NCBI GenBank assembly: GCA_002751075.1
Contig: NAOQ01000785.1
Location: 4,721-15,940 of the forward strand
Source: Ichthyophonus hoferi
Lineage: Eukaryota; Opisthokonta; Ichthyosporea; Ichthyophonida; Ichthyophonidae
Direction of reading: 5' to 3'
Length of the DNA stretch: 11,220 nt
Made by a program: the position numbers and the translations under genes
Notes under the pieces: model-generated
Told to the model about the DNA's origin: nothing
What the model saw: the letters and a program-made list of their open reading frames with translations, nothing else
Databases searched by the model: none
Part shown: positions 1-8,218 of the stretch, in pieces
How positions within the stretch are numbered: the first letter of the stretch is position 1
Layout: every line of letters begins with the position of its first letter

Positions 1-388
1 TATAATTTTAATAACTATATGCTATATAATAATATTAATAACTATATACTACATAATAATATTAATAATTATATACCATATGCTATTAATAACTGTATAC
101 TATATAATAATATTAACAACTATATACTATATAAAAATCATAATAACTATACTATGTAATGTTAATGACTATATACTATATAATAATAATAATAATAACT
201 ATATACTATATAATAATATTAATAACTAATATATTATATAATAATAATAATAACTATATACTATACAATAATATTAATAACTATATATTATATAATAATA
301 TTGCTAACTATATAATATACAATAATAATCATAATTATATACTATATAATAATCATAATAATTACACACTATATATATTTATATTAAG
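1..388. repeat. AT-rich minisatellite, unit about 27 bp
   Basis: The stretch consists of imperfect tandem copies of a unit resembling TTAATAACTATATACTATA followed by TAATAATA, roughly fourteen in number. Some copies have an expanded TAA or ATA run, and some are shortened to about 21-24 bp. The array starts at or before the left edge of the window. It is almost devoid of G and C. It contains a stop-free forward frame (159-392) of Ile/Tyr/Asn only, which is a by-product of the repeat and not a gene. Confidence 0.92.
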
Positions 389-390
389 AT

Positions 391-1120
391 AGAGACCAAT
401 AGTGGGTGTTAAAACGTAGTAATTAGTCTAATGGTTACCATAGTTACCACAACAAACCATCAAAATCATGCTGGAAAGGAGTAAGTCTCATTGGATAGAT
501 TTGGTACACACTGGGGTTTAATAGAATAGCACTTAGGTATAGTTAAGGGATATATGTAGTATGGCTTATTATTGGTTATTACAGCTTAATATGGAGTTAA
601 TGAGGTATATGTTTTAATATAATTAATATAATATAATATAATATAATTAGTATCCTATACTATACTATACTATAATACAATCTGAGGTAGATAGTATATT
701 TATAACGTGTAGTTTATCATACATACATATATCCTTCTGGATCTTATATCTACCACTTAAAATACCTTGCGGAGGGCCATTCCCCTTAGCCTGTCATTGG
801 TTTATAAGCTGGTTAGGTCAATAGTGAACAAATCAGCTCTCAAGATTATCAGACTCACCAATAGAATACTTTCAAAGTAGTTTTAAGTTTAAATATAGCC
901 AATAGAGATGCCTCTGAGGTAATCCTTTAGAAGGTAGTGTAAATAAGAACTAATAGACACTACAATGCCACATTTCATTATAACTGCTAATTCAATGATG
1001 GATGTGTATATACAGGATATCATTGGATTTCAATACCTTTATTAAGAAGGCTTGGAGAGAAACTGAGCTTTGTCGAGGGTGGTGTATTAAACGAAAGACA
1101 TATAAAACCACTAGGGTGTT
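391..1120. other. Non-coding spacer with short AT repeats
   Basis: No gene is seen. A microsatellite-like run of AATAT and TACTA units occupies about 617-672. CCAAT/ATTGG pentamers occur at about 387, 491, 574, 797, 856, 899 and 1022. A GTAAGT at 490 follows 16 open codons starting at ATG 431, but nothing further supports an exon there. Confidence 0.6.
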
Positions 1121-1175
1121 AGGACCGACTAGCCTGAAGTAAGTAGGCGCTGGTATTGGGGTACATTGGTGTGGC

Positions 1176-1205
1176 GGGGTGGGGGTGGGGCAAGAGGGAA
1201 GAGGG
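1176..1205 (+). other. G-quadruplex-forming motif
   Basis: The plus strand carries GGGG-T-GGGGG-T-GGGG-CAAGA-GGG, with one further GGG after GAAGA spacing. Two one-base loops and a five-base loop are the pattern associated with very stable parallel quadruplexes. It sits in a short G-rich island (about 1135-1205) inside AT-rich DNA and is followed within 40 bp by a T-rich tract. Confidence 0.75.
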
Positions 1206-1239
1206 ATAAGCAGTTAACAAAGTGCCAAGTTAATACTAT

Positions 1240-1385
1240 TGGATTTTTAAGTATTTTTTTATTTGATTTTTTTGTAATTTTGTAATTTTTAAAAAATTTT
1301 AATTTCTTTTATTTGATTTTATTTGATTTTATTTTTGATTTTCATCTTAATTTTTTATCTTTTTCAACCTTTTTCTTTTTCTTTT
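1240..1385 (+). repeat. T-rich low-complexity tract
   Basis: About 145 bases of the plus strand are dominated by T, with reiterated TTTATTTGAT units (about 1300-1345) and a final CT-rich part ending in CTTTCAAGG. The strong strand asymmetry could reflect an old poly(A) tail of a retroposed copy on the minus strand, or simple slippage. The CT-rich end resembles a splice acceptor but no open exon follows it. Confidence 0.6.
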
Positions 1386-2199
1386 TTCTTTCAAGGCTAT
1401 ATAGGGACAGCTCTCCAATCATTGCTATAACATAATTATTATAACGAGTTTAAGGTATATTGTATACATTATTATTCGCACTGCATAATAATATAATAAT
1501 AGGTATATTATTACCTGTATAGCTATATAAGGCTAAAACATTCGTAATGTGTGACTCAATAAAGCATGTAGTAGGACCATGAAACCCATTGACTAGTACA
1601 GTCTAATTGTAATATGATGAATGTGTGCATATATATACTTAGGAGTGTGAGTGGATGGGAAACAAATAATGGATCACGTTCAGTGACAATATATACGAGA
1701 TAGGCACCGGCCACTGTACATGATATACAGCTATGCATTATTGCCCTGATTGGAACGATATCAGACATACATTTCACTCATTCCCTCTCCCTGTAGATAC
1801 AGTCAAATGAATTCGCACCACCTTTTATCAGGTTCCACTAGTCCTGTTGCCATGAAAACCCTTGTGGAATTTACTGATTGGTCCTATTGGACGAGCCCAT
1901 ATATGGTTATCTCCTTATTGGTTTTTGTCATGGCCATTCTCACTTTTTACTGGGGGCATTCATGAGCTGTATAACAATAAAAGCCTCTTAAGTAACCAAT
2001 CAGAATTATTTGTTAACAGACTTGTTAGGATTCACATGAAAAGTCATGTGTTTGATAACCATATATGGTATACCCAACCAGCTAACATGGTTTTTTCCTG
2101 AATGTTAGTTTTAATTACTGGCTGCCCAGATAGAATAATTCATGACATTATTGTTATGATATAGTATGATCTAGTATGAGAGTGTGTTATGGATTACAG
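1386..2199. other. Non-coding spacer
   Basis: No supported gene is seen. Overlapping short frames at 1556-1777 (minus) and 1750-2101 (plus) have no domain, no consistent codon pattern and no splice context. A cluster of CCAAT/ATTGG boxes lies at about 1749, 1878, 1889, 1917 and 1996. Confidence 0.55.
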
Positions 2200-2535
2200 G
2201 TGAGATACCAATGAGCACCTACTATATTCTTCTGAAATTTCTGTTGATTTCAACTTATATAGAAATTATAATTATCTCACCCATGTTTTCGGTGACAGCT
2301 GACTATTGTAAGCAGAGAATTTAGGATGACAACTGTATGGCCTTTATTGAGTGTCACTACAGAATCAAGAGACCTCGATCTATCTCAGACAGAGCCTTTT
2401 TATACTTTATAAATATAGCATTTTATATATAGAATACTTCTGAAGCCCGCATTAGGTAATTAGAGAATTAGAGAATGATAACTATAATTACCTTGCCTAT
2501 GCTGTATATGTAACTATATTTGTCAACTATTATTT
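2200..2535 (+). repeat. Dispersed repeat family A, copy 1
   Basis: This stretch aligns along its length with 4835-5150 in the same orientation. Landmarks are GGTGACAGCTGACTATTGTA against GGTGACCGACTACTGCA, TCACTACAGAATCAAG against TCACTGCAGAATCAAG, CAGAGCCTTTTTATACTTT against GAGTGAACCTTTTGTACTTT, and GTATATGTAACTATATTTG against TATTGTAGTTACATTTAAC. The divergence is large, so the duplication is old. I see no terminal inverted repeats or target-site duplications. Confidence 0.7.
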
Positions 2536-3210
2536 CATTAGAGTAAGGTACTATAGATCATCAATAAGTGCTATCTAGAGGTCCTTTTCAATACTTTAGT
2601 TCTTTTCTATATGTGTAAATATAACCAACATGAAAACGTTCTTACTTGAACTCTGCCGTGTTCTATATTCTTTGGCATAGATATAGGTCAGCTATTCCCT
2701 AATGTTTTTTAGCATTTTTATAGATTACATGTTAGCTCTAGTGCTCTTTCGCACACTACATACGGTATTAGAGGAGTTACCTTAAAGTACACCAACATAA
2801 TTTACTGTACTTGTAAACTTTTTCTTAAAATGCATAGTTCATATGTGCCATATAACCTTTAATATGACACCTTTTTAAAACATATGCATACGTACGTACA
2901 TATGATTGTTTCCGTTTAGTATTACATTTACACCGGGGCTACATTTTGTTTACACAAGAGGTTGGAACCGCAATCTATAACTAATAAGCTAGTCAATAAA
3001 AAGTAACATACAAAAAAATAAAAACCAAATAATATTAGTATTTATGTAGCTTTAATATCTGTCCGAAATACTCTTGGCTGTCCCGCTCACTGCACTGTTG
3101 TAGCTCATTCTTTTATTCATTTTATTCTAGGGTGTATTTTATTTACTTATTACTGATTTTTAGTGTTTAATTCTATCATACTGACAATTTAATCAATTCA
3201 TACAATAAAT
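2536..3210. other. Non-coding spacer
   Basis: Mostly AT-rich without a supported gene. A perfect ten-base palindrome TACGTACGTA lies at 2889-2898 between CATATG elements. Near 3045-3120 there is a G+C-balanced pocket whose minus strand is open for about 25 codons (peptide containing ELQQCSERDSQEYFGQ); see findings. Confidence 0.5.
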
Positions 3211-3316
3211 TTGGACAAATTATTTTTGGCTAATCCAAGTCATGATAGGCCACAGGGACCTACTAGAATTGTCCGATTTTCCCGCAATCTGTAAATACGA
3301 TCGTGTCCCCATTTAA
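3211..3316 (-). repeat. Dispersed repeat family B, copy 1
   Basis: Read on the minus strand this matches the plus strand at 8076-8190 and 9557-9663. Shared pieces include GGACAATTCTAGTAGGTCC (copy 2: AGACAATTCTAGTGGGTCT; copy 3: AGACAATTTTAGTGGGTCT), CCTATCATGACTTGGATTA, and an upstream GGGACA with GTATT. The opposite (plus) strand of this copy reads in frame as QVMIGHRDLLELSDFPAICK. Confidence 0.75.
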
Positions 3317-3861
3317 ATTGCCAATTAATCCATTTCTTCATTTAATGTTAAGTGTCTCATATACCGCATACCATAACCCGAATTGATCTGCTCATTATAG
3401 AGAGGTATTCAATGAACTATAAATAAATACACGCGAACTGTTCAGAAGGGAGGAGTTTATACACCAAAAACACGATTTCAACACTTTTCTTTCATCAAAG
3501 GTACTATGCAAATTTAAACAATATCTATATGCCCAACTTTGTGTATACCTTATAGCCATTACTACATCTATTTTGTATAATTACTATGTGGTAACCCCCA
3601 AACCGATGCGCCAACAACTATGCGCAATGAGACTGGTAGGGTAACTATAAATGTACAGCCAACTTAATTATCTCATAAATCTTTGTATGTGATAGTATAG
3701 CAATATTAATGTGGTAAATAATATTAGTACCTAGCGGTTTGGATTCTATTTGTTTTGTTGAGCTGATGCTTAAACTTAGTAGATCTGAGTAGTTATTGTC
3801 AGGTAAAGAATAAGTTATAATTCTAGCGTATTCTGCTGGTAAATTATGCTGTTAATCTGGT
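3317..3861. other. Non-coding spacer
   Basis: No supported gene or repeat is visible. A small inverted pair TGCGC / GCGCA lies at about 3607-3626. The 3' part may be 3'-UTR of the minus-strand exon ending at 3862. Confidence 0.5.
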
Positions 3862-4032
3862 TTAAATTATTTTTTTAACTTCCTTCATTAATTTAGAATA
3901 CATGTAATTATTATGGTCAAGATCAGTAACGTTATAAACTGGAATTTTGATATCTTCTACGGACAGATTAGCCACACTCTGCTTAACTTCTTGGCGGTCT
4001 AGTACAGTTTTTGGTTTATATAATGCCACCAC
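3862..4032 (-). CDS. Probable terminal exon of an unrecognised gene (56 codons plus stop)
   Basis: On the minus strand a pyrimidine-rich acceptor (TTCTTTCTTTCAG, ending at 4033) is followed by an open frame that ends in TAA at 3862-3864. The peptide begins VVALYKPKTVLDRQEVKQSV and ends with SKLMKEVKKII. Its composition (Lys/Glu/Asp/Val balanced, mixed codons) is unlike the AT-rich low-complexity peptides seen elsewhere in the window. The order strand-like VVALY, helix DRQEVKQSV, strand IPVYNVTDLD, final helix YSKLMKEVKKII resembles the last part of a P-loop GTPase or Rossmann-type domain. That is only an inference from pattern, with no family motif to confirm it. No matching upstream exon in phase 0 was found between 4034 and 5658. 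It may therefore be an isolated exon with a long intron, or a relic. Confidence 0.45.
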   Translation of the reverse strand: MVALYKPKTVLDRQEVKQSVANLSVEDIKIPVYNVTDLDHNNYMYSKLMKEVKKII

Positions 4033-4834
4033 CTGAAAGAAAGAATATATAATACTAATACATAAATAACATATATATGTACGTAATTTCCAAGGAAATA
4101 ATTTAACTAGTAAAATAAATAATGTTTGAAGTGACTAACTAAACAGTCATACGGAGGTGTCAATAAAAACAAAAATTTAAGAGGTCTAATGTAATTCTGT
4201 TATAGTCAAGTGTAAATATGATTGACTACAATGAAGTACCTTTTATTAAAATTCATAAAATATAAAATAGAATGAAAAAAATAATAGATGATGAAATGAT
4301 TATAATAAAATTTGGTATAGATTGATTAGGAACAATTGTGCAACCTGGACGGCGGATATATCAGGAAGTGTATGAACCAATAAAATTCAAATTGTGAATG
4401 AAATTAATTATGGTAACGAAATATATTCTGTTCTTCAACCTGATAAAATGATGCAATCAATATTAAGCATAATAATTTAATTAAAATTCAGTGATCCAAT
4501 CCGATGGAATAACTGCTGAATAATTTAAGTATCATTAATGGAATGACAACCATAATATGAAAGGCTGGATTACCACACTCAACTGCATACATATCTATAA
4601 ATAAATAGATTTACCTATATGAAGCCCCAAGGAAAGACTTGAGATACTATGTATGCAGCCAGCTAAAGATAAAATCTGGTACAAGTATGATACAATTGCA
4701 CGGGAAGAAATTCCGGAAATAGCATGTAATAGAAATTGCTACACATAATATCACCTGACATGCACAATCACTTCATATCTGCAGTTTAAAAGTCTCTGCA
4801 TTTGGATAGAGTTTATCCGAGTAGAATCTGAATC
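4033..4834. other. Spacer, possibly intronic to the 3862-4032 exon
   Basis: The minus-strand polypyrimidine tract and AG at 4033-4050 suggest that this DNA is intron of the gene ending at 3862. A 48-bp minus-strand candidate exon (about 4614-4661) lies between CTTTAG and GTAAAT, but its exit phase does not fit the terminal exon. A forward 4327-4398 frame is open without other support. Otherwise AT-rich and empty. Confidence 0.4.
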
Positions 4835-5150
4835 CTGCCCCAATAAAACTACATTAGCATAAAGACTTCGTACTGATAAAGATATTGCAGATTTCAGCTT
4901 ATGCAGTCATTATTTCACCTACGTTCAGGGTGGTGACCGACTACTGCAAGTGGAAAGCTTGGAAAAAAAACTATATAATCATTGTTCAGTATCACTGCAG
5001 AATCAAGGGTTTCCAATTTGTTTCAGAGTGAACCTTTTGTACTTTCGAAATATAACATTATATATACTATTTCAGAACCGAAAATTAAATAACTAGATAA
5101 CGATAGCTAGTCATTTTGCTTGTGTTATATTGTAGTTACATTTAACAGAT
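4835..5150 (+). repeat. Dispersed repeat family A, copy 2
   Basis: This is the second copy of the 2200-2535 repeat, in the same orientation and about 2.6 kb away. One forward frame of this copy is free of stops for over 60 codons. The equivalent frame of copy 1 is not open, and another frame keeps short shared peptides in both copies (DYCK and RIK). The coding status is therefore undecided. No ends typical of an LTR and no internal coding region between the copies were seen. Confidence 0.7.
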
Positions 5151-5658
5151 ATAACCAATGATGAAAGAATGTATGATGACTAAGATGATAATCGGATAAT
5201 ATCAAATTAATTATGCTTGAACGCAACTGAAAAATCTAATAAACTAATTTGACATACGCAGGTGGTGTGCAAGGATATCACATGAACTATGTATTTACCG
5301 GAAAATCGATGTACTACGTAGTTTACTTATATGTTCACTTGGGATAATGAATATATATACTTTATTTAAGACCTTACATTATCATGTTTATATAAAACTG
5401 AAAATCAATTACTCGGGACTAATTTTAAGTTAGTACTTACTGGAAACCAGTGAATTGAAGTTGTGATTATGTAATGTTATTTTTTAAAATACATTAAGAA
5501 AGAAAGGAAAGCTTAATTAATTTAATCTACAATATCTAATTGTATTGGGACAGCTAATTGCACCTGCGATTATATTTCATTCAGGTTCAGTATCAATGTA
5601 TAAACTCAAAAGCAGCGTTTCCAAGTAAACAAAGTCAAAAAATCAAAAAAGACAACGT
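5151..5658. other. Spacer downstream of the guanine deaminase
   Basis: AT-rich without a supported gene; it includes the 3'-UTR of the minus-strand deaminase. No AATAAA lies close to the stop codon on that strand. The nearest clear minus-strand AATAAA reads as TTTATT at about 5361-5366, some 290 bp downstream. A minus-strand CCAGTAAGTACTAAC at about 5437-5451 has donor and branch-like parts but no visible exon. Confidence 0.5.
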
Positions 5659-6984
5659 TTAGGCGGCCATAGCAGTCACTATTCTATGGTGCACACTCTG
5701 ACCAGCCACATAAGTCTCATACACAGCCCTGTCGTCACCAATAGTCATAAGAATAAACAACTTCTCGGCAATATTCTTGGCATTGGCGGTGCAAGCGGCC
5801 ATTATAGGAGTGCTCTCAAAGTCAAGAACAACAAAGTCAGCCTCTTTACCCTTGGCCAAGTTGCCGATCTTATCCTCTAAGCGCAGGGCAGTGGCTCCAC
5901 CCAAGGTAGCAAGATAGAGCGACTTGAAACAGTGCAGTTTCTGGCCCTGCAGTTGACATACCTTGTAGGCCTCACGGAGGGTGGCCAGCATGCTGAAGCT
6001 GGTACCAGCACCAATGTCGGTCCCCATGCTCACACTTACACCCTTATCCTCCATGCGGGCCATGTTAAACAGCCCACTGCCCAGGAACAGGTTAGAGGTG
6101 GGGCAGAAGGAAACAGCAGAGCCAGTCTCAGCAAGGCGATCGCACTCGTTGTCTGTCAGATGAATGGCATGAGCAAACATAGATCTCTTGGTGAGAAGTT
6201 TGTAATAATCATACACGTCTAGGTATCCGTTACGCTGAGGGAATAGAGCCTTCACCCACTCAATCTCCTTCTTGTTCTCAGAGATGTGTGTCTGCATGTA
6301 CACTCCCTTATCGGTATATTCCTCGAGAAGCTTACTGGCCGCAGTAAGCTGCTCCTCCGTGCTAGTAGGAGCAAAGCGAGGTGTCACAGCATAGAGCTGA
6401 CGGCCTTTTCCGTGCCACTTATCAATGAGTTCCTTGCTATCAATATAGCTTTGCTCGGCAGTATCAAGAAGTTGCTCTGGTGCATTCCTATCCATCATCA
6501 CCTTACCAGCAATCATGCGAGTGTTGAGGCGGTTGCTCTCTTCAAAGAATGCCTCCACGGCGTCTTTGTGAACTGAGCCAAAGACCATGGCAGTGGTAGT
6601 ACCGTTGCGTAGAAGCTCGGTTAGGAACATCTTAGCCACACGGGTAGCATGTTCCTTGTCACCGAACTTGCTTTCTTCAGGGAAGGTGTAGTTGTTGAGC
6701 CAATCCAACAACTGCTCGCCATATGCACCAATCATTTCAGTCTGAGGGAAGTGGATGTGGGTATCCACAAATCCAGCTGTAATAAGTTTTCCGGTTAGGG
6801 AAACATAAACATAGCTGCCGGAGATGCGATGGATGACATCTTCAGCGTTGCCAATGTCCAAGATTTTCCCTTCTTTTACAACTAGAACACCATCTTCAAA
6901 ATACTCATAGGAGTTCTCAAGACCAACCTTGACGGGATCTGCAATGCTGTGAATGATAGAGGCGCGATAAGCTACGCAAGACAT
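5659..6984 (-). CDS. guaD: Guanine deaminase (guanine aminohydrolase), intronless, 441 aa
   Basis: The product hydrolyses guanine to xanthine and ammonia, a step in purine salvage and breakdown in the cytosol. It is a zinc amidohydrolase with a TIM-barrel fold. Visible motifs are the metal-binding HxH (DTHIH, H76 and H78), Q81 and R203-F204 (TPRFAP), which match the guanine-contacting Gln, Arg and Phe of the family, NGTTT at 128-131, H233 with catalytic E236 (QTHISEN), H272 (FAHAIH), and the metal-binding D323 (GTDIGAG). A C-terminal LGGATAL...GNLAKGKEADFVV block closes the barrel and beta-sandwich. The length is normal for the family (about 435-455). From memory, blocks such as RNGTTTA, AGKVMMDRNAP and CPTSNL.LGSGLFN match Escherichia coli GuaD better than human GDA. 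The start is supported by CACCATG, which gives an A at -3. There is no splice interruption, all ligands are present and the gene looks functional. Its G+C is much higher than that of the flanks. No targeting signal is evident. Confidence 0.96.
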   Translation of the reverse strand: MSCVAYRASIIHSIADPVKVGLENSYEYFEDGVLVVKEGKILDIGNAEDVIHRISGSYVYVSLTGKLITAGFVDTHIHFPQTEMIGAYGEQLLDWLNNYTFPEESKFGDKEHATRVAKMFLTELLRNGTTTAMVFGSVHKDAVEAFFEESNRLNTRMIAGKVMMDRNAPEQLLDTAEQSYIDSKELIDKWHGKGRQLYAVTPRFAPTSTEEQLTAASKLLEEYTDKGVYMQTHISENKKEIEWVKALFPQRNGYLDVYDYYKLLTKRSMFAHAIHLTDNECDRLAETGSAVSFCPTSNLFLGSGLFNMARMEDKGVSVSMGTDIGAGTSFSMLATLREAYKVCQLQGQKLHCFKSLYLATLGGATALRLEDKIGNLAKGKEADFVVLDFESTPIMAACTANAKNIAEKLFILMTIGDDRAVYETYVAGQSVHHRIVTAMAA

Positions 6985-7100
6985 GGTGCTGTTTGTGTAT
7001 GTATATAGTATACACCAACTAACTTTAATAAAGGAAATTATAATAACACTAAAAGTGCAGCAATGGTACTGATTAAAGCGTCTTAGTTAATATAGTTTTT
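6985..7100 (-). promoter_or_regulatory. Probable 5' flank and leader of the guanine deaminase
   Basis: Read on the minus strand, the leader ends in CAGCACC directly before ATG, a good animal-type initiation context. A TATATAC run at 7001-7007 lies only 17-23 bp upstream of the ATG. That is too close to act as a classical TATA box unless translation begins further in, and the next in-frame Met is residue 84, which would remove the zinc-binding HxH. The stretch 6995-7015 is also an imperfect inverted repeat (GTGTAT / ATACAC). A pyrimidine-rich run ending in AAAG at about 7025-7035 could hide a 5'-UTR splice acceptor. The core promoter cannot be placed from sequence alone. Confidence 0.3.
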
Positions 7101-7195
7101 GGCAAATCCAACTGGGAGGATATCCACGAATCATATATCTGACAAAGATTGTATAGTGATTCCAGATCTGATATGATTGTTATGTACTAAAACAT

Positions 7196-7242
7196 TAAAA
7201 AATTTATATAAGTTTTCATTAAAAGTTTATATAAATTTTTTA
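7196..7242. repeat. AT-rich hairpin, 16-bp perfect stem
   Basis: Arms 7196-7211 and 7227-7242 are exact reverse complements (left arm TAAAAAATTTATATAA) around a 15-base loop. The hairpin lies about 210 bp upstream of the deaminase start. It could extrude as a cruciform, or be the remnant of a small inverted-repeat element. Confidence 0.8.
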
Positions 7243-7382
7243 TATTAAATATTTTATAATAATAAGTGTGGTTTTTACATCTTTCTCTTTGATTTTCATA
7301 GTCTGTTAAATCTCTATTAACCAAACAGCTGCCGATGCTAAAAAACTTATCTCTGTGGCTGCCGAACATGTAGAACTAATTG

Positions 7383-7560
7383 ACCAATATAAATATAGAT
7401 TTATATAATTATCCAATCAATAAAATAGTTTTTACGTAAACGTTGTGACATAAGCCAATAGAAGAATGAAAAATATAGTGACTTGGGCTCCTACCCTTTA
7501 TCCTTTAACGCCCTATGTCCAATACTTTTCAAAATGCAATTGCATCACCAATAAACAGTA
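7383..7560 (+). promoter_or_regulatory. Cluster of five CCAAT boxes
   Basis: CCAAT occurs on the plus strand at about 7384, 7412, 7455, 7519 and 7549, several followed by A/T-rich TATA-like runs (for example CCAATATAAATATAG). No gene start follows directly on the plus strand. For the deaminase on the minus strand the boxes would lie 400-570 bp upstream and read as ATTGG, which CCAAT factors bind equally. Regulatory function is inferred from motif spacing only. Confidence 0.3.
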
Positions 7561-7629
7561 GTAGAATGGCTAATTAAAAAATTCTTAGGGCAAGTAAGTA
7601 AAGTAATTTTTAGCTTAATTTTATTTTTT

Positions 7630-7806
7630 TCAAAGCTAAAGATTTATCATATCTTTGTTTTTGGTTTTTATTGAATATTTGGATGATTCTCATATTAAAA
7701 TTTAACATTCACATATTGAAGTTTAAATTTTGTATTTTGAAGATTAATATTCTTATTTTGCAAATTACAATTTTAATTTTCATTTTGAAGATAAAAAGGT
7801 ATAGAA
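7630..7806 (+). repeat. Dispersed repeat family C, long copy
   Basis: The copy runs from AGCTAAAGATTTATC through ATCTTTGTTTTTGGTTTT to AAAAAGGTATAG. The same start and end are found at 10351-10416, where the middle is missing. The middle (about 7690-7790) consists of degenerate units built on ATTTTGAAG and TTTAAATTTT. The start is preceded by an inverted pair TTTAGCTT / AAGCTAAA (about 7611-7638). A forward Ile/Leu/Phe-rich frame over it (7671-7886) is a composition artefact. Confidence 0.7.
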
Positions 7807-7938
7807 AACAGTCCAAATATACAAGCGTGGCAATAACATTAATAATAAAATTGGAGCGCACGCAAAATCAGTGCCATTCCGTGTAAAAAGTTTACAAATT
7901 AGTTTGCATATACTAGTACGAGATTCAAAACCGTCACG

Positions 7939-7956
7939 CATGGAAGTTGTTCCATG
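7939..7956. repeat. Short perfect hairpin CATGGAA-GTTG-TTCCATG
   Basis: The 7-bp stem and 4-base loop lie in an otherwise unremarkable AT-rich stretch. No T-run follows it, so there is no reason to call it a terminator. Possibly chance. Confidence 0.4.
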
Positions 7957-8075
7957 ATCATTAGCCACAGATGAGTAAGAAAGTTTGATTGAAACTCAGA
8001 TAATTGGTAAATTGATTCTTGCCATAGAAACATTATTCTATTATATCAAAAAAAGAAATGAGCTAATTCTCCATC

Positions 8076-8190
8076 CAAATAGGGACATAATAGTATTTAA
8101 GTATTGTGGTAAAATCAGACAATTCTAGTGGGTCTCTTTTACCTATCATAAGTTGGATTAATTAGCTAATACGAATTTATTATTGGTTCC
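8076..8190 (+). repeat. Dispersed repeat family B, copy 2
   Basis: Matches copies at 3211-3316 (inverted) and 9557-9663 (direct). Its minus strand reads LMIGKRDPLELSDF in the frame shared with the other copies. On the plus strand the copy is followed by GGTTCCAATTAAG and TATAAAAAG (8200-8208), a CCAAT-TATA arrangement that could be a relic promoter. Confidence 0.75.
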
Positions 8191-8218
8191 AATTAAGTTA
8201 TAAAAAGCCTAGACGCCA

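Noticed and set aside
159-392. Forward frame of 77 codons rich in Ile, Tyr and Asn
   Set aside because: It is the translation of the 27-bp AT minisatellite and carries no independent coding signal.
431-495. Possible first exon (ATG at 431 to GTAAGT at 490)
   Set aside because: Only about 20 codons, partly made of a short direct repeat, with no matching downstream acceptor and frame.
1750-2101. Two overlapping forward frames with Trp-rich peptides
   Set aside because: No domain, no codon bias, mutually overlapping; expected by chance.
4614-4661. Candidate 48-bp minus-strand exon between CTTTAG and GTAAAT
   Set aside because: The only frame that would join in phase with the 3862-4032 exon ends in a stop codon at the junction.
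2200-5150. Family A copies as the long terminal repeats of one element
   Set aside because: The copies are very diverged from each other, show no TG...CA ends and enclose no recognisable internal coding region.
5686-6576. Several plus-strand frames opposite the guanine deaminase
   Set aside because: They are antisense shadows of a strongly coding minus-strand gene and show no domain of their own.
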